Part shown: positions 7,685 to 16,476 of the stretch, in pieces
How the letters are laid out: each line of letters begins with the position of its first letter
Numbering within the stretch: the first letter of the stretch is position 1
Assembly (NCBI GenBank): GCA_009760855.2
Contig: WPIO01000085.1
Coordinates: 470,001 to 487,500 of the forward strand
Reading direction: 5' to 3'
Origin: Cristatella mucedo
Lineage: Eukaryota; Bryozoa; Phylactolaemata; Cristatellidae
DNA length: 17,500 bases
Translations under genes and position numbers: made by a program
The notes under the pieces: model-generated
Told to the model about the DNA's origin: nothing
Databases searched by the model: none
The model's input: the letters and a program-made list of their open reading frames with translations, nothing else

Positions 7685-8949
7685 GTAAGCGAGCGTCGGC
7701 GTCCGAGAAATGGCGCTAGATACCGCGATATTCCGCGAGATGCCGCGAGATGCCGCTAGTCGGTCTCCGTCGGATCGCCCAGCGCCCTTGGCGCGTTCGC
7801 ACCGATCTCGACGGGCAATCCGGGCGAACCTCGCTTTTCGAGAGCCCTCAGCTCCGCGATTCAGCGAACGCAACGTCGCGGCGGCTGGCGGGCCGGCGGC
7901 TGGCGGGCCGCCGGCGCGCGAGCGGCGCGCTGCCGCCTCTCGGCTGCGCGCGAGCTGCCGCGGTTTTGACGAGCGGCTTCGCCGATAGCGAGGCAGGAAG
8001 CCGGAAAAAATTTTGCGGCGGAAGCGGATGGAAGCTGGTCGCGTGACTCTCTCCGGCAGCAGCATTTTGGAAGCGATTTCACCACGGGCGCCATTGCGGC
8101 GCAAGCGGTCGCCTCATTTGTCTCATCGCATTTGCCGCCGACGTCCACGTCCAACAGCCCAGAGCCGGCGCTCGCCGCAGCAGCCTGCGCGAGCGCCCCA
8201 CGCGGGTTTTGGTTGCGGCGTTTGGTTTTTCGGGTTTTGGTTGCGGCTGAGTGGCGACTCGGTGCACAGCAGCAGCCGCCTGCCCTGTCGCCGCGGCGGC
8301 GCAGGCGGTTCAGGCGGCCGCCGAACGCGTCCCAGGGCCGAGAGCCCTCGGCGGCCGCGGTGAGTGCCGGCGGCGGCTGTCGGCACTTGTTCGGCGCCGA
8401 GACGCCACGGGCAGGCGCGAGGGCAGGCACGAAAATGGCTGGCACGCGCAGGCAGCGCCGGCCGGAAGTGCTCGAGCTCAGTAGCGGCCGCGGCGATCGC
8501 CTGCTTTCGCTGGCTGAAAGTGGAGCAGCAGCTGCTGCTGCCGCAGCCGCAGCCACCGACGGTACTATTGACATTAATGTGATAAACTGCTTAATTCGCT
8601 GCGTCGAGCGGTCGAGCGCACAGCGAGTGTGGCGCTGCATTGTATGCGTAAGCGCCGGCGAAAATTCTGGGGCCGAGTAACCGTATTTCTCGGAGAGGCA
8701 TCCGGGCGATCAGCCGGCAGCCATCTTGGGATCCTGTAAGCCACGCCTCGTTCCCGGGGAGCAGCGCAGCCGGTGCTTCAAACGTAATTAAAGATGGAGG
8801 AGGTACCGCTGCGCGCGGTAGCTGCTCGTGACTAGCTGCTCTGACGAATAGCTAGCCGTTCACTTTGCGCTATTTGAGGCGTGGATTGCCAGTAACTAGA
8901 GGTCAGCAGGTTAAGTGACGGAAGCTCAGCTGCAGCTGCCGTGCTCTAC
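7685..8949. other. GC-rich stretch without a supported gene
   Basis: After the donor at 7685 comes CCGCGAGATG-type short repeats (7721-7755) and a GGCGGCTGGCGGG duplication (about 7878-7905). There is an ETS-like CCGGAAGTG (8462-8470), and GCCATCTTG, a YY1-like word, at 8720-8728. An ATG near 8434 in fair context opens about 80 codons with a long Ala run and no recognisable domain. Possibly a CpG-rich regulatory region or alternative promoter; no gene is claimed. Confidence 0.4.
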
Positions 8950-9134
8950 TGCATACCAGGCCGATGGAGATTGGCCGATGGAGACGCCAAGCCAGGCGCT
9001 GAGCTGTTCGCACGTCACAACGTGCCGGGTCTTCGTGCTGATTACTATGGATACACTGACTTAGGAGCTCACTTTGAGTGCTTTACCATTGACTGCAGTG
9101 GCGGTGCAGGCGATGGCAACCAATGTCCTTGTAA
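8950..9134 (+). other. Weak candidate exon, product unknown
   Basis: An open frame with less GC-biased codons than its surroundings reads NVPGLRADYYGYTDLG, then HFECFTIDCSGG and NQCPCK. It is cysteine-containing and of normal amino-acid complexity. It runs from an acceptor-like TGCATACCAG (AG at about 8958) to a donor-like AAG|GTAACG near 9135. GLRADYYGYTDLG faintly recalls the start of PA14 domains, but that is too short to trust. It could equally be a fragment of an unidentified mobile element. It does not encode the missing transmembrane or RING part of the Goliath-type gene. Confidence 0.2.
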
Positions 9135-9419
9135 GGTAACGAGAGCGAAGAGGAAGCTATCCAGGAAGCTAGCGAGCTCTCCATCTTTTGGCGCTCGGAG
9201 AAGGACGAGGAAAAGCAGAGCGCGTCCGTCTTATTTGCTGTACTGCGTGCGGTACTGGGATCGTGCACCGTGCCGCGTGTTCGTGCCAAAGCAGGATCTG
9301 CAGGATCGCACTCTGGGCTATTCGCTTTGCGCGATGTCTCGTCGTCAGCTGCTGCTGGTGCGAAACCACGTACGACGCAAGAGTTTAGAGTGCTCCGTTT
9401 CTGTACACAGAGAGCACCG

Positions 9420-9605
9420 TTTCGTTTCGTTGAAACCTTGCTCGCTCGCTCTTCGCGACCCGGATCGTCGGTTCGAGTCCTCCTCCGGAAGTCGGCTGAC
9501 AATAATAGTAATAGTAGTAGTAGGTGACCGCTGCAAGCGGCGGTAATAGCTGTGCAGAGCTCTTCCGCTGCTATATAAATGAGGCTGAAAAATTCAGCTG
9601 CGACG
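9420..9605 (+). mobile_element. tRNA-derived SINE, copy B
   Basis: B box GGTTCGAGTCC at 9470-9480, then an inserted AATAATAGTAATAGTAGTAG stretch. The body follows with CTGCAAGCGGCGG (9531 on), AGAGCTCTTCCGCTGCTATA and AAATGAGGCTG. The body matches the SINE at 2258-2415, with the same order and spacing of GCAAGCGG, GCTCTTC, GCTATA and GAGGCTG. The A box is degraded. Two copies on the same strand 7 kb apart define a family. Confidence 0.6.
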
Positions 9606-9832
9606 GTTTTTCCTTTTTTTCTTCGATCCGACGAATGACAGGAAGCGGCCCAGCCTCCCAGCATTCCAGAGAGACTGCCCTCGCTCATCTTGTGCGCAAA
9701 CAGACAGAGCAGCAGCGAAGAGCTCTGCTAGATCTGACGTATATAGATATGACGTAGATCTGCTAGATCTGACGCGTTCGCAGTCGCTCACGACTCTTGC
9801 GGTCGGTGAAGAGTCTTGACAAATCCAGCGTT

Positions 9833-9877
9833 TGACCTTGGGTCAGTGACCTTGGGTCATCGGTCTATCTGACCTTG
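9833..9877. promoter_or_regulatory. Tandem nuclear-receptor-like half-site pairs
   Basis: TGACCTTGGGTCA occurs twice (9833-9845 and 9847-9859) and TGACCTTG a third time (9870-9877). Each full copy is TGACCT and GGGTCA separated by one base, an everted pair of AGGTCA-type half-sites. Known: nuclear receptors bind such half-sites. The duplication could also be chance tandem repetition, since a duplicated GCTAGATCTGACG lies just upstream (9727-9773). Confidence 0.3.
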
Positions 9878-10220
9878 CCGATCCGACTTTGCTGCGTCCG
9901 AAACTCTCGAGCTAGCGCCGCTTACGCTGCAAGAGGAACTCCGCAACCATTTGCTCGCGCCATTCACGATACTGCAGCCTTGACCTACTCACTCCTAGCT
10001 CTCAATCTCTTGGAGTTTGCCCCGCTCACCGGCCGCCGGGAGGCGCGGAGGCGTACTGGGCGGCGAAGCGCGTCTGGAGCGTGGAGGCACTCCAATCGGA
10101 GCCTTGCGTCAGAGCTTTTATAATGCAGCGCGTCCAATTTCCGGTCTTCTGCCGTGCGCCTCGCAGAATTGACGGCGGCGGCGGTCAAGCGCAAGCAGAA
10201 GCGAAGCGCTGCCAAAGGCA

Positions 10221-10255
10221 AAGGCGACTTTTGTCCGACGGACAAAAGTCACCTT
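10221..10255. repeat. 35-bp near-perfect palindrome
   Basis: Arms 10221-10237 and 10239-10255 around a single central A (10238). The inner 12 bp, GACTTTTGTCCG and its complement, are perfect, one mismatch follows, then AAGG pairs with CCTT. The central TTTTGTCC/GGACAAAA core is AT-richer than its surroundings. Confidence 0.9.
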
Positions 10256-10270
10256 AGCCGTCGGCTGCGG

Positions 10271-10330
10271 CGGCGGACGCCCTTTGGCGGTGGCGGACGC
10301 CCTTTGGCGGCGGCGGACGCCCTTGGGCGG
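10271..10330. repeat. 20-bp tandem repeat, 3 copies
   Basis: Unit CGGCGGACGCCCTTTGGCGG at 10271, 10291 and 10311, with one or two changes per copy. Begins 16 bp after the palindrome. Confidence 0.9.
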
Positions 10331-11256
10331 CAGCGGACCTCCCAGAGCGACGGCGTCAGGCGCTGCGCTGCCGCCGCTCTAGCGCGTCGCGCTGAGGATA
10401 AAAGGCGCTCAGCTCAGCCACGCAAGCTCCCTCGTCGCCCGCGGTGGGAAGCGACCGGATGTCGGAGGCGCGGCGCGTCGCTGCGAGCGTGCGGCCAGCG
10501 TTAATGGCGCGCTTCCTCTGCTCCCGGCGCCGTTCGGCCAGCGCGTACGCGGAGGCGTAGCGCACTTGGCGCTCCCGCGCTTGGTGCCAATGCAAAAATC
10601 GAAAGGAAAACAATCTGATCTCTCCTCCGGCCGCGCTCTCCTCCGAGAACGCAGCGGCCGCCGCCGCCGAGCGGCCGCCGGCGGCCGCACGGCGGTGCTC
10701 GCTGCAGCAGTCGGCGGCCAGCGGCGGCGGGCACAGTCAGCAGCGGCGGCGCCCGACGCCGAGACCGCGCCCCCTCTCCTACGACTTGACGAGGCGGAAG
10801 CGCGCACCCAGAGGTCGCGCGAGGTCAATCTCGCGTGGCCTCGGCTGTCCCGCGTGGCGCCATCGGCGAGGCGAATAACCCAACCCGCCGCGATACGATT
10901 CTTGGCGACTCTCGGCGATTCTCGACGGTGCGTCTCGTTCTAGAGGATGCAGCCTCGTTCTTGATTGTGCAGCTTTGTTCTAGACGACGGCTCGCGCCTT
11001 GAACCTATTTTCGACAACGACAGCGTCACCGACCATATCCTAGACACTGCCGACGCACCTTACCCCGCTAGCGCACAGCCTGCCTCCCACCTTGCATGCA
11101 GCCTCCCACCTTGCACGCACTTGCTTTAAAGGTTGCTGCAATACTTGAGGGGTACGTGTGCACAGAACATGCTTACCGCACCGCACGGCAAACCGCACCG
11201 CAGTGGTTCACACGTATTACAAAATCTGGGGGGGCTCAGAGCCGTGACGTTACGAC

Positions 11257-11314
11257 ATGAGTGCAGTAGAACCCGTGCACCCGAAGCAGCGAGGCCGCCT
11301 CGTTCTGGACGGCG
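11257..11314 (+). other. Speculative first coding exon of the GPCR
   Basis: An ATG at 11257 (G at -3) opens 19 codons beginning MSAVEPVHPKQRG. The last base before a GT at 11315 leaves phase 1, which is what the acceptor at 11390 needs. This would be a 76-bp intron. The donor (GGCG|GTCTTG) is poor, so this is only the nearest arithmetic solution to the missing AUG. A more distant exon, or initiation at the TTG at 11405, is also possible. Confidence 0.15.
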
Positions 11315-11390
11315 GTCTTGACGACGTTCTACAAACCCTCGACCCCGAGCCTTTGACCCCGCCGCCGCCGCCGCCGCCGCCTCGCTGTAG

Positions 11391-12514
11391 ACGACGGTTC
11401 GCACTTGGACCCGATCACCATCTTCGTCACGGCCGCGACGACGCTGGCGGCCGCGTCCTTGAACTCGGTCGCCCTGGTCGCCATCTGCAGCCGGCGCGAG
11501 AAAATGAAGCCGCACCAGTACCTCGTCGTCAACCTGATCGTCGCGGACCTGCTCGTCGCCATCGTCGGCGCCGTCACGGTGGCCGTCTCGTACGAGTCGC
11601 ACCACGACAAGTGCATGGACGCGGCCGAGCGAGCGAGCGCGCGCTGCGCCGGCTCGGTGCTCTCGCGAGTCTGGGACGTCCTGCTCTTCGCCAACTTGTT
11701 TACGCTGCTGCTGCTCACCGCCGAGCACTTCGTCGCCTGCCGCTGGCCGTTCTGGCACAAGATCGTGCTCACGCGACGCAAGGTGGCGCTGGCGGTCGTC
11801 GCCTGCTGGGTCGTCTCGTGCACGCCCGACGCCGCCGCGTTCGCCGTCGAGTACGACGCGGCGGCCTCGCGCGGCCGCTCGCTGTGCGCCTACCTGGTCG
11901 AGGAGAGCGCGGGCGCCGAGAGCTGGCTCTTCTCCGCCGCCGTCGTCGCCATCATGAGCGCCGTGCTTGCGGCGCTCGTGGGCGTGTACGGCTACATACT
12001 GTATCTCATACACCGAGCCGGCATCGGCCGGATCGAGGCGGCGAAGAAGCGCAACGCGGTGGTGACGACTCTGCTCCTGCTACTCTCGTTCGTCGCCTCC
12101 TACGCTCTCTTCTACGCGATCCACTTGAGCGTGGCGCTCGAGCGGAGCGCCGCCGCCGACTCGAGCCTCATCGCTCAGCTGCGGCGGACGCTGCTGGCCG
12201 GCGGCGGCGGCGGCGGCGGCGGCTTCCCGACGAGCTCGCTTCTGCTCGACTACGTGGTGACGGGCGTGCTCGGCGCCGTCCTCGACCCGCTCATCTACTG
12301 CGCGCGCACCAAGGAGGTCAAGCTGTTCCTGCTCAAGCTGCTCAACAAGAAGAAGATGCTGCGCAGCCGAAGCGGCGCAGCCTACGTCAGCTCGTCGACG
12401 TACGGCGGCGGCGGCGGCGGCGGCGGCGCGTCGTCGACGGCGCTGACTGGCGGCGGCGGCGGCGACTACGCTACGGCGGCGACAGCGCTCGCTGCCGAAG
12501 ACGAGCAGCTGTGA
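11391..12514 (+). CDS. Divergent rhodopsin-class (class A) GPCR, main coding exon
   Basis: Seven hydrophobic segments in the class A pattern, numbering residues from the Leu codon at 11405. TM1 (5-28) has Asn20 as N1.50. TM2 has NLIVADLL with Asp48 as D2.50. Cys81 before TM3 and Cys161 in loop 2 could form the usual disulfide. TM3 ends in Glu107-His108-Phe109 instead of Asp-Arg-Tyr. Trp135 in TM4 is W4.50. TM6 (218-242) has no CWxP motif. TM7 carries DPLIY (294-298), followed by an amphipathic helix 8 (EVKLFLLKLL). Loop 3 between TM6 and TM7 has Gly8 and the C-tail has Gly8 and Gly5 runs. Third positions are almost all G or C. No AUG precedes TM1: a stop lies at 11354 in this frame and the first AUG is codon 34 (11504). 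The left edge is therefore set at an acceptor-like CTCGCTGTAG ending at 11390, implying an upstream exon. Ligand and G protein cannot be inferred. Confidence 0.75.
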
Positions 12515-12534
12515 AAACGAGCAGCTGTGAAAAC
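12503..12534 (+). repeat. 16-bp tandem duplication across the GPCR stop codon
   Basis: GAGCAGCTGTGAAAAC at 12503-12518 and again at 12519-12534, both identical. The stop TGA (12512-12514) is in the first copy; before the duplication the protein would have ended at the same residue. Confidence 0.95.
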
Positions 12535-13200
12535 GAGACGCGCCGTCATCGCCGCCGCCTCTTCGTTTCGACGCTCGCCGGATGCTGGCTCGAGAGCTCG
12601 AGCGCGGCGACAGCGGAGAAACTCAAGCGGCGGCGTCGTAGAGCGTCGTCACGTCCGCCCGGTCGACGTCAGAACCGCGCCCCCCCCCCGGAGGCCGAGC
12701 GAGCGGCGACTGCCGCCGAGAGGCAAATCCTGCGCAGACGTTCCTTAGTCGTTTTGTGCGTTACTTCCGGCCAGCGCTCGGCCGGCATCGAAGCGCCGGC
12801 TTTCCAGGTGCCAGCGCCAATCGTTTGCCGACCCCGCCTCCACCGCGGCCCCTGCTTGCGGCTGCTGCTGCTTCCGGCGACTACTTACGCTGCGTGCCCT
12901 GGGCGCCCTCTTGGACGCCGGTTAGACCGGGGCGCCTCGACCCCGCGCCTGCGCCGGGGCGCCGAGCCAATAAGCAGCGACGTGCGACAGTGTACGACGA
13001 TGTCTCGTGCGACCTTCAGCGGTCCGCTTAGAATCTTGGCGTGCCATTCCAGAATGAGTTGCCATACCCGGGCTGAGCTCCGCGTCGCCTCTGCTGCCGC
13101 AGGCGGCGATGCGGCGGCGGCAGGAGCGATGCGGCGGCGGCGGCAGGAGCGATGCGGCGGCGGCGGCAGGAATTTCATCCGATCACAAATAAAAATCTTA
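12515..13200 (+). other. Likely GPCR 3' UTR with candidate poly(A) signal
   Basis: No AATAAA occurs after the stop until 13188-13193, which sits in the first AT-rich patch. It is followed by a G/T-rich stretch (GGCTGGTGAGAAGTGGTG, about 13234-13251) as expected downstream of a cleavage site. A GCGGCGGCGGCAGGAGCGAT repeat (13101-13170, about 3 copies) lies just before it. The 3' UTR would be about 700 bases. Open frames across this region are composition artefacts. Confidence 0.45.
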
Positions 13201-13370
13201 AACTCGATTCGATGCTTGATGGGAGCTAGCGTAGGCTGGTGAGAAGTGGTGCAAAATGCAGCAGTTGTGATAAACTCCTGAAAAGTTTGGCGAGTACTCT
13301 GCAGAGCGTCCTATTGCAGGGGGCAGGATACGATGATGAAATAGGATAGGCCATGTATGGATCGTGCGTT

Positions 13371-13690
13371 CTACAAGTCTAGAGGGGATGTAACAGCTGC
13401 AAGAACCAGCTTGCCTGCGTTATCCTTATCCAGGCAGGCCCGAATTTTCGCAACGCTACGTGGCTGAAAGTAGGTACGCGACTGCGAATCTAATGTCGTC
13501 GTCCAACAAAAGGTCGCTTTGGAAAATGACACTTGCGTGCACAGGCCACAGTAGATATGCCGGACGACCCCCATTTTTAGTTTCTGAGAAAAGTTGAAAA
13601 AGGTTCCGCATAATTAGCAAGTTGGTTTTGAGCTGGTTGCTGCTGCCATGCAACTATTCTTGGAATTTCGGCGAGCAGCCATCCAACTGC
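13371..13690 (-). mobile_element. Decayed L2/CR1-type LINE fragment, - strand
   Basis: Reading leftward: SNQLKTNLLIMRNLFQ, then VSFSKATF, LLDDDIR, TYFQPRSVAKIRACLDKD and AAVTSPLDL. KIRACLDKD is identical to the LINE at 3.3-4.3 kb, and KTNLLxMR matches the copy at 17.0 kb, so it belongs to the same family. Frameshifted, with both ends missing. Lies 0.85 kb downstream of the GPCR stop. Confidence 0.75.
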
Positions 13691-14834
13691 GATGCCAGCA
13701 GTTCATCTACTCTCACATAGTTCAATAGACGTAGGCGTAGGGCCATTGCGTTGAGGCGGCGGGGGGGGGAGCAGGTGCGCCAGCCGGCGGCGGCGAGGAG
13801 CACCTGCTCCCGCTGGTAATTTTGCTGCGCTAAGTTGGAGCCGGAGATGAGATTCGGCTTTCTCCGTAGAGGAGCTGGCTGGGCGTTTGCTGCTTCATGC
13901 GATTGCTAGAGATCAGAGTGCGATGCCTCGTTTGGGTAGACGTGCGATATATACAGGCACTCGCATTGACTTCTCGTGAGTGGCTTTAGTTGTAATGGCT
14001 GTCTTCCTACGATAGCCGCCGGTGGCCGTATTCGAACTGTCTGTCACAAGAGCAGTCGTATCGTGTCGTACGGGTAGTCGAATTGCTTCCGGCGGATTTA
14101 ACGTGGCTCGGGCAGCCGCACTTGGCCCAGCTGCAAGGTTCGACAAGACGCTCAGCCAGGCGCCGTACTTTCAAGCACGCTGAAAATTTGCGGCTTCGAT
14201 TTTTGTCCGTTTTTTCTCGATGGGCTCGCACAAACCGCCAGAGTAACCGTAGTAACCGCCTACGAGTAGCTTATGGCTGCGAACAATTCTCGCGAGTTCT
14301 CGCAGTCGACGCTGCACTGGGCTATAGCAGCGCTGGCCGCAGAAGAAGTGAGATCCAAATACAACCAAATATAACAACCAATGAGCAACGGCAGTATTTG
14401 GTACTTGTGTGCGAGAAAATCTCAAATGTAAAAATAGTAGCAATTGGCCGGCTTCAGGCGTACAAAGTAAAGGATTTCGGTCGTCAGTGCGCCGATGATG
14501 TCCTATCAGTACTTTGTCCATCAACGATGTTATTCGTGCGTGCTGGCAGGCTTTTCTATATGCTTGCATCTTAATTCAAACTGTTTCTTAACGTTCGCCT
14601 ACGACTGTCTGACGGCCAAATCGCACGGGCAATGTAGATGCAATGCAGCGAGTGTCTGGTTTCACCGCGCGTTGCTACGATACCGATTCGCCGAGATCCG
14701 CTCTCGCGTTTCTCTACGTGTTTCTCTAAAGACGGACTGAACCCTGGCAAGACAAGCGCGGCGGCTTCTCTGGTCGAGCTAACTTTCGTAAGAGGCTCGT
14801 CCTTTCCGGTCATCGTCCTAACCAATCACCTACA
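13691..14834. other. Stretch without a supported gene
   Basis: Contains a hairpin at 13767-13811 (listed) and otherwise mixed-composition sequence. A frame of about 160 codons at 14083-14574 lacks an AUG at its start and has no recognisable domain. No repeats of note besides a poly-G run at about 13761-13769. Confidence 0.4.
13767..13811. repeat. Hairpin with an E-box in each arm
   Basis: Perfect 12-bp arms GGGAGCAGGTGC (13767-13778) and GCACCTGCTCCC (13800-13811) with a 21-nt GC-rich loop. Each arm contains CAGGTG/CACCTG, the E-box of Snail and class I bHLH factors. Confidence 0.85.
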
Positions 14835-14898
14835 ATCTCATACACCGAGCCGGCATCGGCAGGATCGAGGCGGCGAAGAAGCGCAACGCGGTGGTGAC
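14835..14898 (+). pseudogene. Displaced 64-bp copy of the GPCR loop-3/TM6 start
   Basis: Identical to 12003-12066 except for one base (C at 12029, A at 14861), same strand, 2,832 bp downstream. It encodes the same LIHRAGIGRIEAAKKRNAVV stretch (residues 201-220), silent at the changed position. The similarity stops abruptly at both ends, with no TM5 or TM6 sequence around it, so it is not a whole paralogue. Confidence 0.9.
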
Positions 14899-15360
14899 TA
14901 AGGATTACGACACAGAAATGTTGGAAAGGGACTGCAGCCTCCTTGGGCCTCATGGGAGGGATTTGTAGATTGGCTTGCTACACCCAGCACGCCCTTCAGC
15001 CCTCTAAGTTTGACCGCGAGGAAAAGATCACAGTTCGCCCATCTTTTGTAAAATCTTGGGGACGCCGGTGGGTCACGAACCTGCAGTAGCGGCTCCTAAA
15101 GTAACGTCCTTTGCTGGATATAGACAGTCCATGCCGCCCGGTAGGCGGCATGGCCGCGCCGCCACCGGATGTGATGGCGGCCGGGACTGCTCAAGAAGAA
15201 AATTCGTCGAAAGCGTCGAGCGGCGGCGCAGCTCTCACGCGCGGCTGCCGACTCTTCGTCTGGTAGCGGCACTTCCTGCCTTAATACGGCGACGCGCGAC
15301 GCTCGTCTCGGCAGGCGATAGTTCACCAGGACGTCGCCGGCGGCGAATATCCATTGCGAG
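14899..15360. other. Stretch without a supported gene
   Basis: Mixed sequence with one perfect 10-bp hairpin: CCATGCCGCC at 15129-15138 and its complement at 15144-15153, with the 5-nt loop CGGTA. The open frame starting near 15056 is not supported by any domain. Confidence 0.4.
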
Positions 15361-15365
15361 GTATA

Positions 15366-15450
15366 TCGAGCGCGCGCGCACGTACATTGCAGCGTGCGCG
15401 CGCGGACGTACATTACAGCGGTACATCGCGCACGCATATACATTGCACTC
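15366..15450. repeat. Degenerate 26-29-bp tandem repeat, 3 copies
   Basis: Three successive units, each a CGCGCGCA-type run followed by TACATTGCAG, TACATTACAG and TACATTGCAC. Alternating purine/pyrimidine runs (GCGCGCGCAC) within each could favour Z-DNA. Confidence 0.75.
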
Positions 15451-16271
15451 CGGCGGCGCAGCTGCTGCCGTAGCCTGCAAAGACCACTGGCTTCGTCGTG
15501 CGACCTGCAGCAGTCATTCAATAGAGCTGCCGCCGTAAGTTTAAAATTAAATAAAGGAGCCAAGGGCGATATTTACCAGGTTACAGCCGCACTCGCACCA
15601 ACAAAATGATTGAAATCCGTCGTGGCAATTTCACCGCCCTGCGTTTCGGCAGCAACTGCTTTTCTTTACATCACCTACTGCATGTTGCGGTTTTCTCCGA
15701 CGGAGCGGACACCATGCAATATTTGACAGCGAGCGGACGCCGCGCGAGATGTGACATCGCACCTGCGCTCGGTGTTTCGCAGCCTCGATAGGTTGAAGGA
15801 GCTGGTAGGTGAGGCTCGATAGGTGGGCTAGAGTGATGCCGAGAGAAAGAGTATAGCGCTCAAGTCAGGCTGCGACGCGACTTAGCCACGATTTACGCCG
15901 AGCGCTAGTCGCTGAGGAGGATTGCGTCAGGCAGCAGCTCTCACTGGATTATAGATAACGGAGACCTACCGGAAATACATAAATCCAGACAAACCAGGAA
16001 ACAATGGTCGCGGTTTGACACCAAGAGATGTCGCGGCTTGGCCGCGACCTTCGCGGGAGTTTCATCTTTTTACTGTCACCATAGATCCGTTAGAGAGTAA
16101 AGGTTGTAGCTTCGCAATATGTCTGATCTGCTTTCGGAATTTCAACGCTATTAGTTGCCATCTTTTAACTCACTGGACTTGGCGATCTTTTTACCATCAG
16201 AGTAGATCCGGTAGAGATAGTAATTTAATTCATTCGTGTAGTGCCCCAAGAGAACTTAATCTCTAACGATC
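15451..16271. other. Stretch without a supported gene
   Basis: Becomes less GC-rich to the right. An AATAAA occurs at 15550-15555 but no coding region precedes it. An open frame near 16090 reads FAICLICF, which recalls the first cysteines of a RING, but the histidine/cysteine spacing that should follow is absent. Confidence 0.4.
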
Positions 16272-16314
16272 TGATAACGAAGCCCAGAATAGTTCATTCT
16301 GGGCTTCGTTATCA
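16272..16314. repeat. Perfect 19-bp hairpin, 5-nt loop
   Basis: TGATAACGAAGCCCAGAAT at 16272-16290 and its exact complement at 16296-16314, with the loop AGTTC. No mismatches. It stands alone; I see no tandem repetition or target-site duplication around it. Confidence 0.95.
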
Positions 16315-16476
16315 ACGTGCTAACGGAAAGCAGGAAATTCATTTTATTGTTCAGTTTATTTTATTTCCTTATATATTATCAAACCTTGTTAGTAAGTCCA
16401 GTCTGGTTAAGAGCTAATCATTCTAAAGAGTCAACATTGCTTTGCATGTACAACGACCTACTTAGGAATGCAGACA

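Larger units (their letters stand above)
9880..11256. other. GC-rich stretch between SINE B and the GPCR, no supported gene
   Basis: Long open frames here are Arg/Ala-rich composition artefacts on both strands. Structured parts (the 35-bp palindrome and the 20-bp repeat) are listed separately. TAGACGACGGCTCGC at 10981 resembles TAGACGACGGTTCGC at 11388 beside the GPCR exon edge, so a small local duplication is possible. Any upstream exon of the GPCR should lie in or before this stretch. Confidence 0.4.

Noticed and set aside
8132-8680. A 182-codon open frame, Ala-rich
   Set aside because: No AUG near the start of the frame, low complexity, no domain; a short ATG-initiated part from 8434 is mentioned but not supported.
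10409-10943. Overlapping open frames on both strands
   Set aside because: Arg/Ala/Pro-biased translations on both strands, expected from GC-rich stop-poor DNA.
11257-13242. A 661-codon open frame overlapping the GPCR in another frame
   Set aside because: Arg/Pro-rich composition artefact of GC-rich codons; the seven-helix frame explains the region, and this frame has no domain.
14083-14574. A 163-codon open frame
   Set aside because: Starts at a non-AUG codon and shows no recognisable domain or splice context.
16087-16180. The missing RING exon (FAICLICF)
   Set aside because: Only the first cysteines fit; the histidines and later cysteine pairs of RING-H2 are absent.
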